Below the pieces are notes generated by a model. That model worked only from the letters and a program-made list of their open reading frames with translations, did not search any database and had not been told where the DNA came from. Of a stretch of DNA of 64,000 nucleotides, positions 34,641-47,300 are shown piece after piece. This DNA comes from Allomyces macrogynus ATCC 38327 (lineage: Eukaryota > Blastocladiomycota > Blastocladiomycetes > Blastocladiales > Blastocladiaceae). Position 1 is the first letter of the stretch. Every line of letters starts with the position of its first letter. Made by a program: the position numbers and the translations under genes. Location: positions 1,888,184-1,952,183 of the forward strand of contig GG745329.1 in NCBI GenBank assembly GCA_000151295.1, read 5' to 3'.

Positions 34641-35132
34641 GGCTGCGGGAAGCGGGCGGAGAGGCTGCTGCGGGTGCGTGTAGAGAGAGAGAGCGTTCGA
34701 TCGGCGCCGAGGGGCGGGTCGACGAGGACGCCGAAGAGCGACCGACACGACCGACACGCGGAGGCGGACCGCGCCGGCGCGACAGATCGGGCCGCGGGAC
34801 ACCGCGGGACATGATTTCATTTCCGGCGCTGACCAACTCACTCGGCCTCGAATCGCCTAGCCCTAACCCTGGCCTCACCGCACCGCGTGACGCTGTGTGG
34901 CGGCGGCCCACCGCACCTCCACCGCACCTCCACCGCTCTTTCTTTTGATCGCGCCAACCAACCGTTCGCGGCACATCGTTGACGACGACGACGATTGCTC
35001 CGCGACGACAAGCATCTTGCACACGACACTTTGCGCACTGCACTTGCACCAACAGCTCCAAGGACTGACAGCTGCGACGGCGGACCGAGCTCACGGAATC
35101 GCTGGCGGCCTGAAGGAAACCGGCAACCGACC
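34641..35132. other. Divergent intergenic region OSBP-related / CDC6
   Basis: Both promoters must lie here. A short AGCCCTAACCCTGG stretch near 34857 resembles two telomere-type units but is isolated. Nothing else was recognised. Confidence 0.4.
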
Positions 35133-37403
35133 ATGAACCCGCGCTCCAAAAAGCGCACGCGCTCCTTCAGCAATAATGACGACGACCAGCCCGCTGCGGC
35201 CCCACCGGTGCGCCGTCGCAAACGTACTTCGGTCTTTTTCCAAGTTCCATCAGACCGTGCATCGAGTCATTACTTCCCAGTCCTGACCCGTCGCGGTGTG
35301 CCTCGCCAGTAATGCCGGTCGTCGAAATTCCCGTGAAGCCACCATCATCCCGTGCAGCCCGCGCAGCAGCTCGTGAGGCACTCCGCGCTGCGGCCGACAA
35401 GGACGCTGGGCCTGCACCAACCTCGGCAGCAAACGAGGAAACGGCGCCAACTCGTCCTGCTCGGGCTCCACGCGGTCAACCAACACCGCCAGCGTCACCG
35501 CCAACAAACGGTGATGTGCCCAAGGAGGACAAGATTGATGGTGCGTTCTGTCCCCGCGAGTGGCCCGGGCAAGAGTGCTGCGATCGGCAACGCGCGAAAT
35601 GGTGATTGACCATACTCGTCTGCATCATTTCGCAGAACCGTCATCCTTCGCAGAACCGTCATCCGAGATTGTGCGCGAGAACCCGTCAACGGCGAACACG
35701 GCTCCATCTTCTCCACCCGATTCGGCCGTCCCATCGGCCCCCTCCTCGGCTCTTGCGAGTCCATCGAAACCCGTCTCGCCAGCAACGACCGCACCCGCAC
35801 CAGCACTCACCTCGGCACCACCATCGCGCCCAGCCTCAACCACGCCCGACGTGGCCCTGATCGTCGGCCGCGACGCACAGCGCGACCAGATCACGGCTTT
35901 CCTGAGGCGGCGATGCACCGACCCGACCGCATCCGACGGCGCCACGGCGCTCTACATTGCGGGCAGTCCCGGCACGGGCAAGACGGCGCTGACCTCGGAA
36001 ATCCTGGCCTCGTCCACATTTCGCGACCGCTGGCAGATCAATGTCAACTGCATGGCGCTCCCGACCCCTGCCAACATTTACGTGACCATTGCTGCGGCGC
36101 TCGCGGAACGGCTCGCGACGCGCAAGGAGAGCAAGCGCGCGCCGCCCCGTGGGTAAAGGCCCTCGATCGCGTGCGCGAGCTTGTGGACCGGTTACAGGAG
36201 CCCTTGGTACGACTGTTTTTCGCAGTGGACAGATGGATGCCTGAGGAGCTGCGTCCCTAACTCGCACTATTCGATGCTAGCATCCTCCTCCTCGACGAAC
36301 TCGACGGTCTCATCACAGGCCAAGCGCACACGCACCAGACGGTCCTCTACACGCTCTTCGAACTCACGCACAAGTGCTCGCACCTGATCCTTGTCGGGAT
36401 CGCCAACTCGATCGACTTGACCGACCGGCTCCTCCCGTTGCTCGCAACCCATACCGGCGGTCAGTCCGCCGCCCGGTCGCTCATGCCCGAAATTGTGACT
36501 TTCCCGGCCTCCTCGGTCACGGACCTCGTGGCCATCGTCCGCGCCCGGTTCGCCGGCCAGATGCAGGAACCAGCCATGGCGTTTCTCGCTCGCAAGATCG
36601 CCGCGGCGTCGTCGGACGTGCGCAAGGCGATTACGATTGCGCGCACCGCTGTGCGGCTCGCGGTCGCCGATGCAAAGGGGGGCACCGAGACGGCGGTCGT
36701 CGCGAAAGTCCCGCACGTCGTGCGCGCGTTCCAGGTGGCGTCGTCGGCCGGTCGAGGCGCGGGTGCGGGCGGCGGTAGTGCCGCGGTCGTGAAAGTGCGC
36801 GGGCTCAACTTCACCGCCAAGCTCGCGCTCGTCGCGGCGATCGTTGCGCTCCCCGGGAAGACGGCGAAGCGTACGGCGCTGGCCGAGACGCCCGCGGTCA
36901 ATGCGCGCCCGTTTGCCGAGACGTCACTCGTTGACGGCGAACCGCTGCCGCCCGCGACGGCCTTGACGCCGGTGTCGTCGCGGCCAACGACTCCGGGTCC
37001 CACGACAGCCGGGCTGACCGGCGCGCGACTGTTCGAGACGTACCGCGCGCTCGGCCGGCCGGACCCGGAGCAGAAGGACAAGAAGAAGAAACACGTGCCG
37101 CCCGCCGTCCCGCTGCCGAACATTTCCGAGGCCGAGTTCTGGGACGTGGTCACGCGGCTCGAGTCGGCAGGGTTGCTGACCCTCTCGGCCGCATCTGGCG
37201 CGGGGAAGCGCAAGGCGGCGGGCGCTGGGATGCGTGGGACGCTAGTCGGGCTCGCGGTGACCGCCGAGGAGCTCGTGCGTGGGCTGACGACGGCGGCACC
37301 AGGTGCCGGGGTGGCGGCGGCGTCGCACGTCGAGGTGATTCGGCAGTTCTTGGAGGTGCATGAGGTGGTGACGGAGGAGGGCGCCGAGGGGAAGGCGGGG
37401 TAA
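35133..37403 (+). CDS. CDC6: Replication-licensing AAA+ ATPase CDC6
   Basis: Exons 35133-35223, 35310-35540, 35636-36152 and 36281-37403 sum to exactly 653 codons plus TAA. Introns are 86, 95 and 128 bp, the last with a CTAAC branch-point-like site. The N-terminus is basic (RSKKRTRS, VRRRK) and disordered. The AAA+ core has Walker A GSPGTGKTALTSEIL, Walker B ILLLDELDGLI, sensor 1 ILVGIANSIDLTDRLLPLL, and the sensor 2 region SSDVRKAITIARTAV. A C-terminal winged-helix region contains FWDVVTRLESAGLLTL. CDC6 loads MCM2-7 onto ORC-bound origins. The sensor 1 block favours CDC6 over ORC1, and no BAH domain is present. Two alternative 3' splice sites 18 bp apart precede exon 3. Confidence 0.9.
35618..35671 (+). 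repeat. 18-bp tandem duplication carrying duplicate 3' splice sites
   Basis: TTTCGCAGAACCGTCATC is followed directly by a near-identical copy, so a CAG acceptor occurs after 35635 and again after 35653. Both use the same phase; the second would drop six residues (EPSSFA or equivalent) from CDC6. Confidence 0.7.
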
Positions 37404-37521
37404 CTGGAATGAGATATTGCGCACCTTGCTTGCGGCTCTTTGCGAAACCGGCGACAGGGATACAACAGGATCGGATCGGATCAGATGGCCCAACATGGAT
37501 ACTCTACAAGCAACATTCCAT

Positions 37522-39016
37522 TCATTCGTGCCCGTCCACATCCTCACCCACTCGGCCGACCAGCCCCTCCCTCGTGATGTGGAACAGGCATGCGCGGCCC
37601 CTGTCGGCCATATTCCTGTGCCCCGCCGAGAACCAAACAGCCAACCGGCGCGGTACTAACCGCCCCGCCCCGCCCTCTGCGACCGGCGCAATCGCCGAGT
37701 CGCGCGATAGCACAATCCGCGTTGTCACCGCCGCCGTCCACTCCATCGGCAGCGCCGGAACATCGCGTGCCGGCGGTGCCGCAGCCGACTGCACCGCGCG
37801 TGTCGTGACGCGGCGCGTGCCCTGGTCGTACAAGTGCGACAATACCAAAATCGCCGGCGGAAGAGTCGCGCCGGGCGCGAGCAACAGATGCGGCCCCTGC
37901 AGGGCCACGGGCAAGTCGGCCAGACTCGATTTGGTGGCGAGGTCGGTAGCGGCCGAGACTTGGTTCACGACAACCACAGCCAGCTGGTACGTGGTCGCGA
38001 GCTTGTGCAGCGTGCGCGCGATCGCGTGCAGTGATTGCAGTTTCGCGTCGTAGCTGTCGGACGAGCCGCGGAAGAGCGCCGTCAGCGAGTCGACGACCAA
38101 CAGGCGGATGTGGTGCGTGGCGATGAGTGGCGGGATTTGGAAGGAGAGCAGGTGTTGCAGGAGTTCGAGCTCGAGAACGGATTCGATCAGGACGGCGTCG
38201 GTTGAAAAGTGATGGGTGCGGGTTCGCGCGAGTTCGGTGAGTCGCTCGACGGGGAACCGCGATTCAGTGGAGATGTACATGGTGCCTGCAGAGAAACGTA
38301 AATTTCGGTCCGCATCACAGCGCACGCAGCAGAATCATGGAGAAAGCAGAGCACACCTCCATTAAGTCCCCCTTCGCTCGCATCGCGCTGCGCTTGGCAT
38401 ACGAGCTGCAGGCACAGCTGCGTCTTGCCCGCACCGCTTGCGCCCGCGATTTCCGTGACGCCCGGGCATAGTAGTCCACCGTCGAGAAACGCGTCGAGGG
38501 TCGCGTCGCCCGTGGCCAATCGCGTCTGCCGCTGCGCAAGTTCCGAGACGGGGATTGCCGAGACACCGACAAACGCGTCGGTAAACGTTTCTGCGCCGCG
38601 ATTGGCGGATATTGCGGAATCGGGCGCATCGGCAGCGGGCTTTACTGGCCGGGACTTGGCGGAGATCAAGAACCGCGAGAGGTCGCGGAGAAAATGGGCG
38701 AGGTCGTGGTGCGACAGCGAGAGCGACGTGCCGAGCTCGGAGCTCGGGGACATGAGCACGTCCTCTACCGTGTCAAGATTGGCTACACGAAGTAGGGGCG
38801 TTGAAATGGGTGGATGATGGTCAGTATCCATTATTGTGTGACCCGAATGCCACATCCACTTCGCCTTCGACAATAAATAAGTAGAAAGGCTTCAAGAGGC
38901 GGAATGTGACCCCGCAAACAGGTCGAACAAGAATACGAGCGTCATGAGAGTACATACTGACCTCGGGCCAGCGCGGCGGCGAGTCGCGCCGGAACGTTGG
39001 CGGGTAAAGCGGTCAT
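37522..39016 (-). CDS. XRCC3: RAD51 paralogue, XRCC3/RAD57 type
   Basis: Exons 39016-38962, 38782-38357 and 38285-37522 sum to 414 codons plus TGA, with introns of 179 and 71 bp. A short N-terminal helical region (PARLAAALARANLDTVEDVL) precedes the RecA core. The core has Walker A GASGAGKTQLCLQLVCQAQ, then GTMYISTESRFPVERL, Walker B IRLLVVDSLTALFRG, and the VVVVNQVSAATD motif. This matches XRCC3/Rad57, which pairs with a second paralogue to stabilise RAD51 filaments and process recombination intermediates. The choice between XRCC3 and Rad57 is not critical, as they are usually treated as orthologous. It is head to head with TAH18 (370 bp between starts). Confidence 0.88.
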
Positions 39017-41611
<2,595 letters not shown>

Positions 41612-41828
41612 GTCGATTTAGAAACCAAAATATGATCCATTGCCGACTGATTGACGTTTGCATTGGACGAGGGCGACAGAAATTGCAGTCAAGGTACGGC
41701 TCGTTTTTATGGATGGTCAAAAGCGGCAGCGCTACGCATCGACCCCGCCAGGGCCGGGGGACAAAAACTCGAATCCAAGCAACGCCAACAGCGAACAAAA
41801 CCCAAATCTACAGAAATGGCGGCAACAC

Positions 41829-43970
41829 TTAGGCCTCGAGCGGTGTCGTAGCCTTCTTAAGGTAGTTCCACGCAATCGACTCCTCCTCGAGCAGCGGCGA
41901 GACCTTCTCCCAGCACTCGGCGTGGTACGCGTCGAGCCATTGCTTCTCGTCGACCGACAGCAGCGACAGGTCAATCAGGTTCTTGTCCATGGGCACCATC
42001 GTCAGGTTCTCAAACGCGTAGTAGGCGCCGCCAAACTGGTGCGGCGTGTTGGCCTCCTTGACGACAATCACGTTCTCGATACGAATACCAAAACCGCGGT
42101 GCTCCTCCGACTCCTCGTGGTAGAACCCGGGCTCGTTCGAGACGGTCATGCCGGGGACCAAGGCCACATCGAGCGACCCGGTGCGCGGCGAAATCGAGTG
42201 CGGGCCCTCGTGCACGTTCAGGAAATGGCCCACGCCATGGCCCGTGCCGTGACGGAAGTCGAGACCGACCTGCCACAACGGCGCGCGCGCGAGAATGTCG
42301 AGCGAGAAGCCCGACGTGCCCTTGGGGAAGACGGCACGAGCAAGGGCAATGTGGCCCTGCAGAACGCGCGTGTAGCACGCCTTTTCGAAGTCAGTGGCCG
42401 TGCCCTTGAGGTGCAGCGTGCGCGTCACATCGGTCGTGCCGTCCTTGAATTGCGCGCCCGAGTCGCACAGGTAGACGTGGTCGGCGTCGATGATGCGGCA
42501 CGCGCCCTTTTCGGGCTTGTAGTGGATGATGGCGCCGTTCAGGCCCGACCCGGAGATCGTGTCGAACGAAAGACCCACAAAGTTGTGCTGCTTGGAACGG
42601 AACTCCTCGAGCGCGTCAGAGCCGTCAACCTCGTCAATGTCGGTGCGCTCCTTGACGACCAGCTCGTCTTCGAGCCAGGCAAAGTACGAGACGAGCGCGG
42701 CAGCGTCGCGGATGTGCGACTGGCGGAACCCTTCGACCTCGACGGCGTTCTTGACGGCCTTGAAGGAGGTGACGGGGTTGCGCGAGACAATGTGTACGCG
42801 GTCCTTGCCGAGGGCCTCGACGAGCGCCAGCGAGCACCGGCCGTCAATGACAAACTTGGACACGCTGGCCTGCGCCTCGAACGCCGGAACGTGCGTCTCG
42901 GTCAGGTCGGCAACGATCGCCGTGTACGGGCGCACCGTGACGTTAGCCGCGGCCAAGTGCTCGTGCACCTCGTCGTTGAGCTTCGAGTCGTCGACCCACA
43001 GGATCGCCTCGTCGGCCGTGACGAGCGCGTACGCGAAAAACACAGGGTTATAGGCAATATCGGACCCGCGCAGGTTGAAGAGCCAGGCAATGTCGTCGAG
43101 CGCCGACAGGAGCAGGCCGTGGCCCGTCGCGTCACCGAGCGACTTGGGCGCCGACGGCGCGGGCGCCGCCGTGGCCGTCGGCGCGCCCATGGTGCGCAGC
43201 GGCTTGGCGAGCTCGGCACGGACGGCAGCGAGCTTGTCCTCGACGGTGCGGCCGGCAAACTCGACCGAGAGCACGGTCACGGGGTTGTTGGGCGTCGCCG
43301 GACGGTCGTCGCCCCAGACGGCGTCGACGAGGTTGTCGGCGACGGCAACGAGCTCGTGGCCGGCATTCTCGAGCGCCGACTGCAGCGCCTCGGCGGCGCG
43401 GATCGCGAGCAGCGTCGGGTCGACACCGACGCGCGAGCTCGGCGGCAGAACCTCGGCGAGCCAGGCCTCCTTGGTGGGCGTCTCGGGCAGGCCAAACTTT
43501 TGCAGGATCCAGTTGCTGTCGAGCTGCTGTGAGGCCTGCAGGAAGTAGCGGCCGTCGGTCCAGAGCGCGGCCTGGTCGAGCGTGACGACGGCGAGACCGG
43601 CGGATCCGGTAAAGCCCGAAATGAAGGCGCGGCGGCCGTCGCAGTCGGCAATGTACTCGGACTGGTGGGCGTCCTCGGAGGGGACAATGTAGGCGTGCAG
43701 GTTGCGCTCGGTGAGCAACGCGCGCAGCGCGGCGAGGTGCGCGGTGGTGTCGGTCGGGGCCATGGCGGGGGTCGAGGGGTGCGGGATCGGCTTTGGGCGC
43801 GAAGTCGAGGGGAGAGAGCGCGTCGGCTGGGCGGCCGTTGGCTTTTGAGGGGGCGCGGCCTTGACGTTGGTGCGCGAACTTCCCACGCAGCAGGCGAAGA
43901 GCGCGCTCAGGCCGCCCGCCTGCTTCTGCTGCACCGCTGCCTGCTTCGTCACCGAGCGTGCCGCTGCCAT
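41829..43970 (-). CDS. XPNPEP1: Xaa-Pro aminopeptidase (aminopeptidase P, M24B)
   Basis: This is a single-exon frame ending in TAA 41829-41831. It has the three-domain plan of cytosolic aminopeptidase P: an N-terminal creatinase domain (AYIVPSEDAHQSEYIAD, FISGFTGSAG, ALWTDGRYFLQA), a second creatinase-like domain (VEFAGRTVEDKLAAVR), and the C-terminal pita-bread metallopeptidase. The metal ligands are visible: Asp in LCDSGAQFKDGTTDVTRT (two), His in HGTGHGVGHFLNVHEGP, Glu in SNEPGFYHEESEEHRGFGIR and RIENVIVV. The enzyme removes N-terminal residues before proline. ATG 43970 (MAAARSVTKQ) gives 713 residues with a Cys-Cys N-terminal extension; ATG 43763 (MAPTDTTAHL) gives 644 residues, closer to the usual length, and is a strong alternative start. 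Confidence 0.93.
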   Translation of the reverse strand: MAAARSVTKQAAVQQKQAGGLSALFACCVGSSRTNVKAAPPQKPTAAQPTRSLPSTSRPKPIPHPSTPAMAPTDTTAHLAALRALLTERNLHAYIVPSEDAHQSEYIADCDGRRAFISGFTGSAGLAVVTLDQAALWTDGRYFLQASQQLDSNWILQKFGLPETPTKEAWLAEVLPPSSRVGVDPTLLAIRAAEALQSALENAGHELVAVADNLVDAVWGDDRPATPNNPVTVLSVEFAGRTVEDKLAAVRAELAKPLRTMGAPTATAAPAPSAPKSLGDATGHGLLLSALDDIAWLFNLRGSDIAYNPVFFAYALVTADEAILWVDDSKLNDEVHEHLAAANVTVRPYTAIVADLTETHVPAFEAQASVSKFVIDGRCSLALVEALGKDRVHIVSRNPVTSFKAVKNAVEVEGFRQSHIRDAAALVSYFAWLEDELVVKERTDIDEVDGSDALEEFRSKQHNFVGLSFDTISGSGLNGAIIHYKPEKGACRIIDADHVYLCDSGAQFKDGTTDVTRTLHLKGTATDFEKACYTRVLQGHIALARAVFPKGTSGFSLDILARAPLWQVGLDFRHGTGHGVGHFLNVHEGPHSISPRTGSLDVALVPGMTVSNEPGFYHEESEEHRGFGIRIENVIVVKEANTPHQFGGAYYAFENLTMVPMDKNLIDLSLLSVDEKQWLDAYHAECWEKVSPLLEEESIAWNYLKKATTPLEA

Positions 43971-44312
43971 TGTTCTGCCAGTCGTGGTGCCGCGCGTATT
44001 GTCGTCGTCGTTGGCGTCCTTGACGTCGTCGCCGTGGCCGGGGGGAGAAGGCGGGTTGCCGCCGCTGAAGGGACCTCTTTGGACGGTTGCAATCCCCAAC
44101 GCGACGCTGTGGGCGTCCGCATCGCATCGTGTGATCTGCCCGGGCGCACATGTCTGCGCGCGGGCCAACGTGCGGGCGTCAACGAAACCCAAGGCATGCA
44201 AGTTGTTTCAAGTTTCTGCCGGTCCGACGTGTCCTGAAACAAGGCAGCTCAAACGAGGAAGAATCGTTTTCATTTCTCGCGCCACAACGACGCGACCCAA
44301 TCACACAATGAA

Positions 44313-47300
44313 TCACTCGTCATTGTCGACGCGGCCCGCCGACGACGCAAAGAACGCGTCCCAGTCGACATCGCGCATCGGGTGCCGCGCGACATCAAGC
44401 CGTGCAACCGCTGCCGCCACGTCCAGCTTGGCCTTGCCCGTCGCGGCCGCACCGACCGAAAACTCCGACTCGTCGTAGCTCGTGCGCAGCTCGGGCACAG
44501 CACCGATCCGACCAGCGAGCGCGGCGTTACGTACGGTGATGGGTGTACCAGCGACGGCCAGGTACCGGTCGTGGAATGCTGCGAGCCGCACGCGTTCCAT
44601 GGCCTTGATGCACACGAACCCCACGCCCGTCGCGTCCATGACCCATAGTTCCATGGTAGGGCCGCCCTGGACAAAGTGGGCCTCGACGATCACGCCCGTC
44701 AAGTCCACCTCGGTCCCTGCCGAGGCCGTTGCTAGGGTACGGTAATCGTCGAGCAGGACGCGCGGCGTGAACACGGATCGCACACCGGCGGGGACGTCGA
44801 TCCGCCGCCACCGCGTGCCGCGCATCGTCGAGAACCGCAGCTGGTCGCGGTACGTGCCCGACACGGTCAGGAACTGGACCTGGAGAGCGAAACCAACGTG
44901 AGAAACGCGAGCTGGGCACTCGACATGACAAAGAAACAACAAATGTACCTCAAAGCACCGGCCCTCGACCACCTCGCCCAACAACGCATCATCCGGTCGC
45001 CAGCACGTCACGACCGCCGTCCTCACCCTCTCCCCTCCCCTCGCACCGACCGGCATCACACACGCGACCTTGATCCTGACCAGCGGCGTAACCTGCCTCC
45101 TGAGCGCCTCGCGCGCCTCGTGCACGACCTTTTCTGGCAGTGCCGCCAACCGGTCCAAGATCCGCTGCCTCTCCACCCCATCCGCACCCTGCACGACCTG
45201 GTCGACCGCGCCAGTAACACACATCCGCGCGAGCTCCTCGTCCTCCATATTGACCACCGCCGCGCCCGACACGTGCCGCGCACAGTGCTGCGCGAGCACC
45301 TGGTCATTATACTCGCGCTCGGCCGCACGCTCGTCGCGCGTGTTGCGCGTGACTCGCGTCCCGTCACCGCGCCGTTCCTGGTACTGCACGGGGTACTTGC
45401 GCAGGACCTGCACGCGCACGGCCGAGACGAGCCCGCCTTGCGGCGCGGCGCCGCGCAGAGCGAGTGGGAGCAGTGGGGACGCGGCGGCACCGAGCCGCGC
45501 GTCGTACCGCGCGGGCTTGACGCCGTTCGCGTGCAGTCTCAGCGCCGGCACGGTACTGCCAAGCGGCACCTCAGTCCCGTCAGGTTCAAAGTCGGCCGCC
45601 GCATCGAGCGCAGCGGTCGCTTCCACAGGCCCGTCCCCCGCGGATGCCGCGAGTTGTGCGCCCCACACAGCGACCTTGCTTCCAACCGCGAGCCGGCCGC
45701 GATCGAGCGCGCGCGCGAGCGTCCCGTCCAGTTGCGCGACCGCCGAGTACCACCCGTCCGTCACTTCAATCGCCGCGGGCCCCGTGCGGCGCGCGACACA
45801 CAAGACCATCGCGCGGTGCGCGGCCTCGTCCTTTTCCAAGACCTTCATCAGAACCGACCGGTGCGCGCGGTGCACTTCGCGCTCGTACCGGTACCGCAGC
45901 TGGTCGAGCACGGCGGACTCGGTCCAGGGAACCGACACTTGCACGACCGCGTCCGAGGTCCCACCGCGCAACGTGTAAGTTCCGTTCTGCGCATCGTGCG
46001 CGACCGCGTACGCGCGAATCAGCGCCGCGCGCTTCCACACGATCCACCGGTAGTGGTTGCGCACCCACTTGGCCGAGACGGGCGGGAACGTTCGGCACGA
46101 GTTTGCCGCCGCGGTGTCAATCACGCGCGTCAAGTCAGCGTGCGCGACCGTCGCGTTCCACCCCGACGGAAACGCATACACCGCCGCCGCGACGGACGTC
46201 ATGTACACGAGCGCCGGATCGACGACTGGGTTTCGGCTCGCGGCGGCGCGCCCAGGAGACCGAGCTTGATCCCGATCCGGCCGTGTCGCGGCCAGGTCAA
46301 ACACGGCCGCACTTTGGCGCTGTCCTCGCACTCACCGTCGGGCGACCTTTGCCGGCCGCATCGTGCGCGAACCGCGGGNNNNNNNNNNNNNNNNNNNNNN
46401 NNNNNNNNNNNNNNNNNNNNNNNNNNNNNNNNNNNNNNNNNNNNNNNNNNNNNNNNNNNNNNNNNNNNNNNNNNNNNNNNNNNNNNNNNNNNNNNNNNNN
46501 NNNNNNNNNNNNNNNNNNNNNNNNNNNNNNNNNNNNNNNNNNNNNNNNNNNNNNNNNNNNNNNNNNNNNNNNNNNNNNNNNNNNNNNNNNNNNNNNNNNN
46601 NNNNNNNNNNNNNNNNNNNNNNNNNNNNNNNNNNNNNNNNNNNNNNNNNNNNNNNNNNNNNNNNNNNNNNNNNNNNNNNNNNNNNNNNNNNNNNNNNNNN
46701 NNNNNNNNNNNNNNNNNNNNNNNNNNNNNNNNNNNNNNNNNNNNNNNNNNNNNNNNNNNNNNNNNNNNNNNNNNNNNNNNNNNNNNNNNNNNNNNNNNNN
46801 NNNNNNNNNNNNNNNNNNNNNNNNNNNNNNNNNNNNNNNNNNNNNNNNNNNNNNNNNNNNNNNNNNNNNNNNNNNNNNNNNNNNNNNNNNNNNNNNNNNN
46901 NNNNNNNNNNNNNNNNNNNNNNNNNNNNNNNNNNNNNNNNNNNNNNNNNNNNNNNNNNNNNNNNNNNNNNNNNNNNNNNNNNNNNNNNNNNNNNNNNNNN
47001 CGAGCCGTGGCGGTGGAGGCCGGTTCTCCGACCCCCCCGCCGCCGACGTGTTCCGACGCGCACCGATGCGCGCGGCTGACGCGGAGTGCTTAGACGGTGT
47101 CTGCGGCACCGCCAACGCGTTCTCCGCCCCCTCCTCGTCACCATCCACCTCCATCGCCTGACGAGCACGCGCAAGTGCGGCCTTGGACGGCGGCGGCAGC
47201 GGGCGGTTGGCTCCCGTCGAGAACACACCTCCCCTCGCTGGCGTTTCGAGCGGCAGAGTCGATACGGCGGCCGCGCCAAACCCGCGGCCGAACCCGGCCC

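Noticed and set aside
34850..34870. Telomere-like CCCTAACCCT
   Set aside because: Only about two units in a promoter region; far too short to be an interstitial telomere array.
36120..36290. Apparent frameshift and stop in CDC6 between Walker A and Walker B
   Set aside because: A 128-bp intron at 36153-36280 with GTAAAG donor, CTAAC branch-like site and TAG acceptor restores phase exactly into ILLLDELDGLI.
41658..43532. A 624-codon plus-strand open frame opposite aminopeptidase P, and a 634-codon one opposite NTE1 (23170-25074)
   Set aside because: They are antisense shadows of strongly conserved genes in GC-rich DNA; the peptides are Arg/Val-rich and show no domains.
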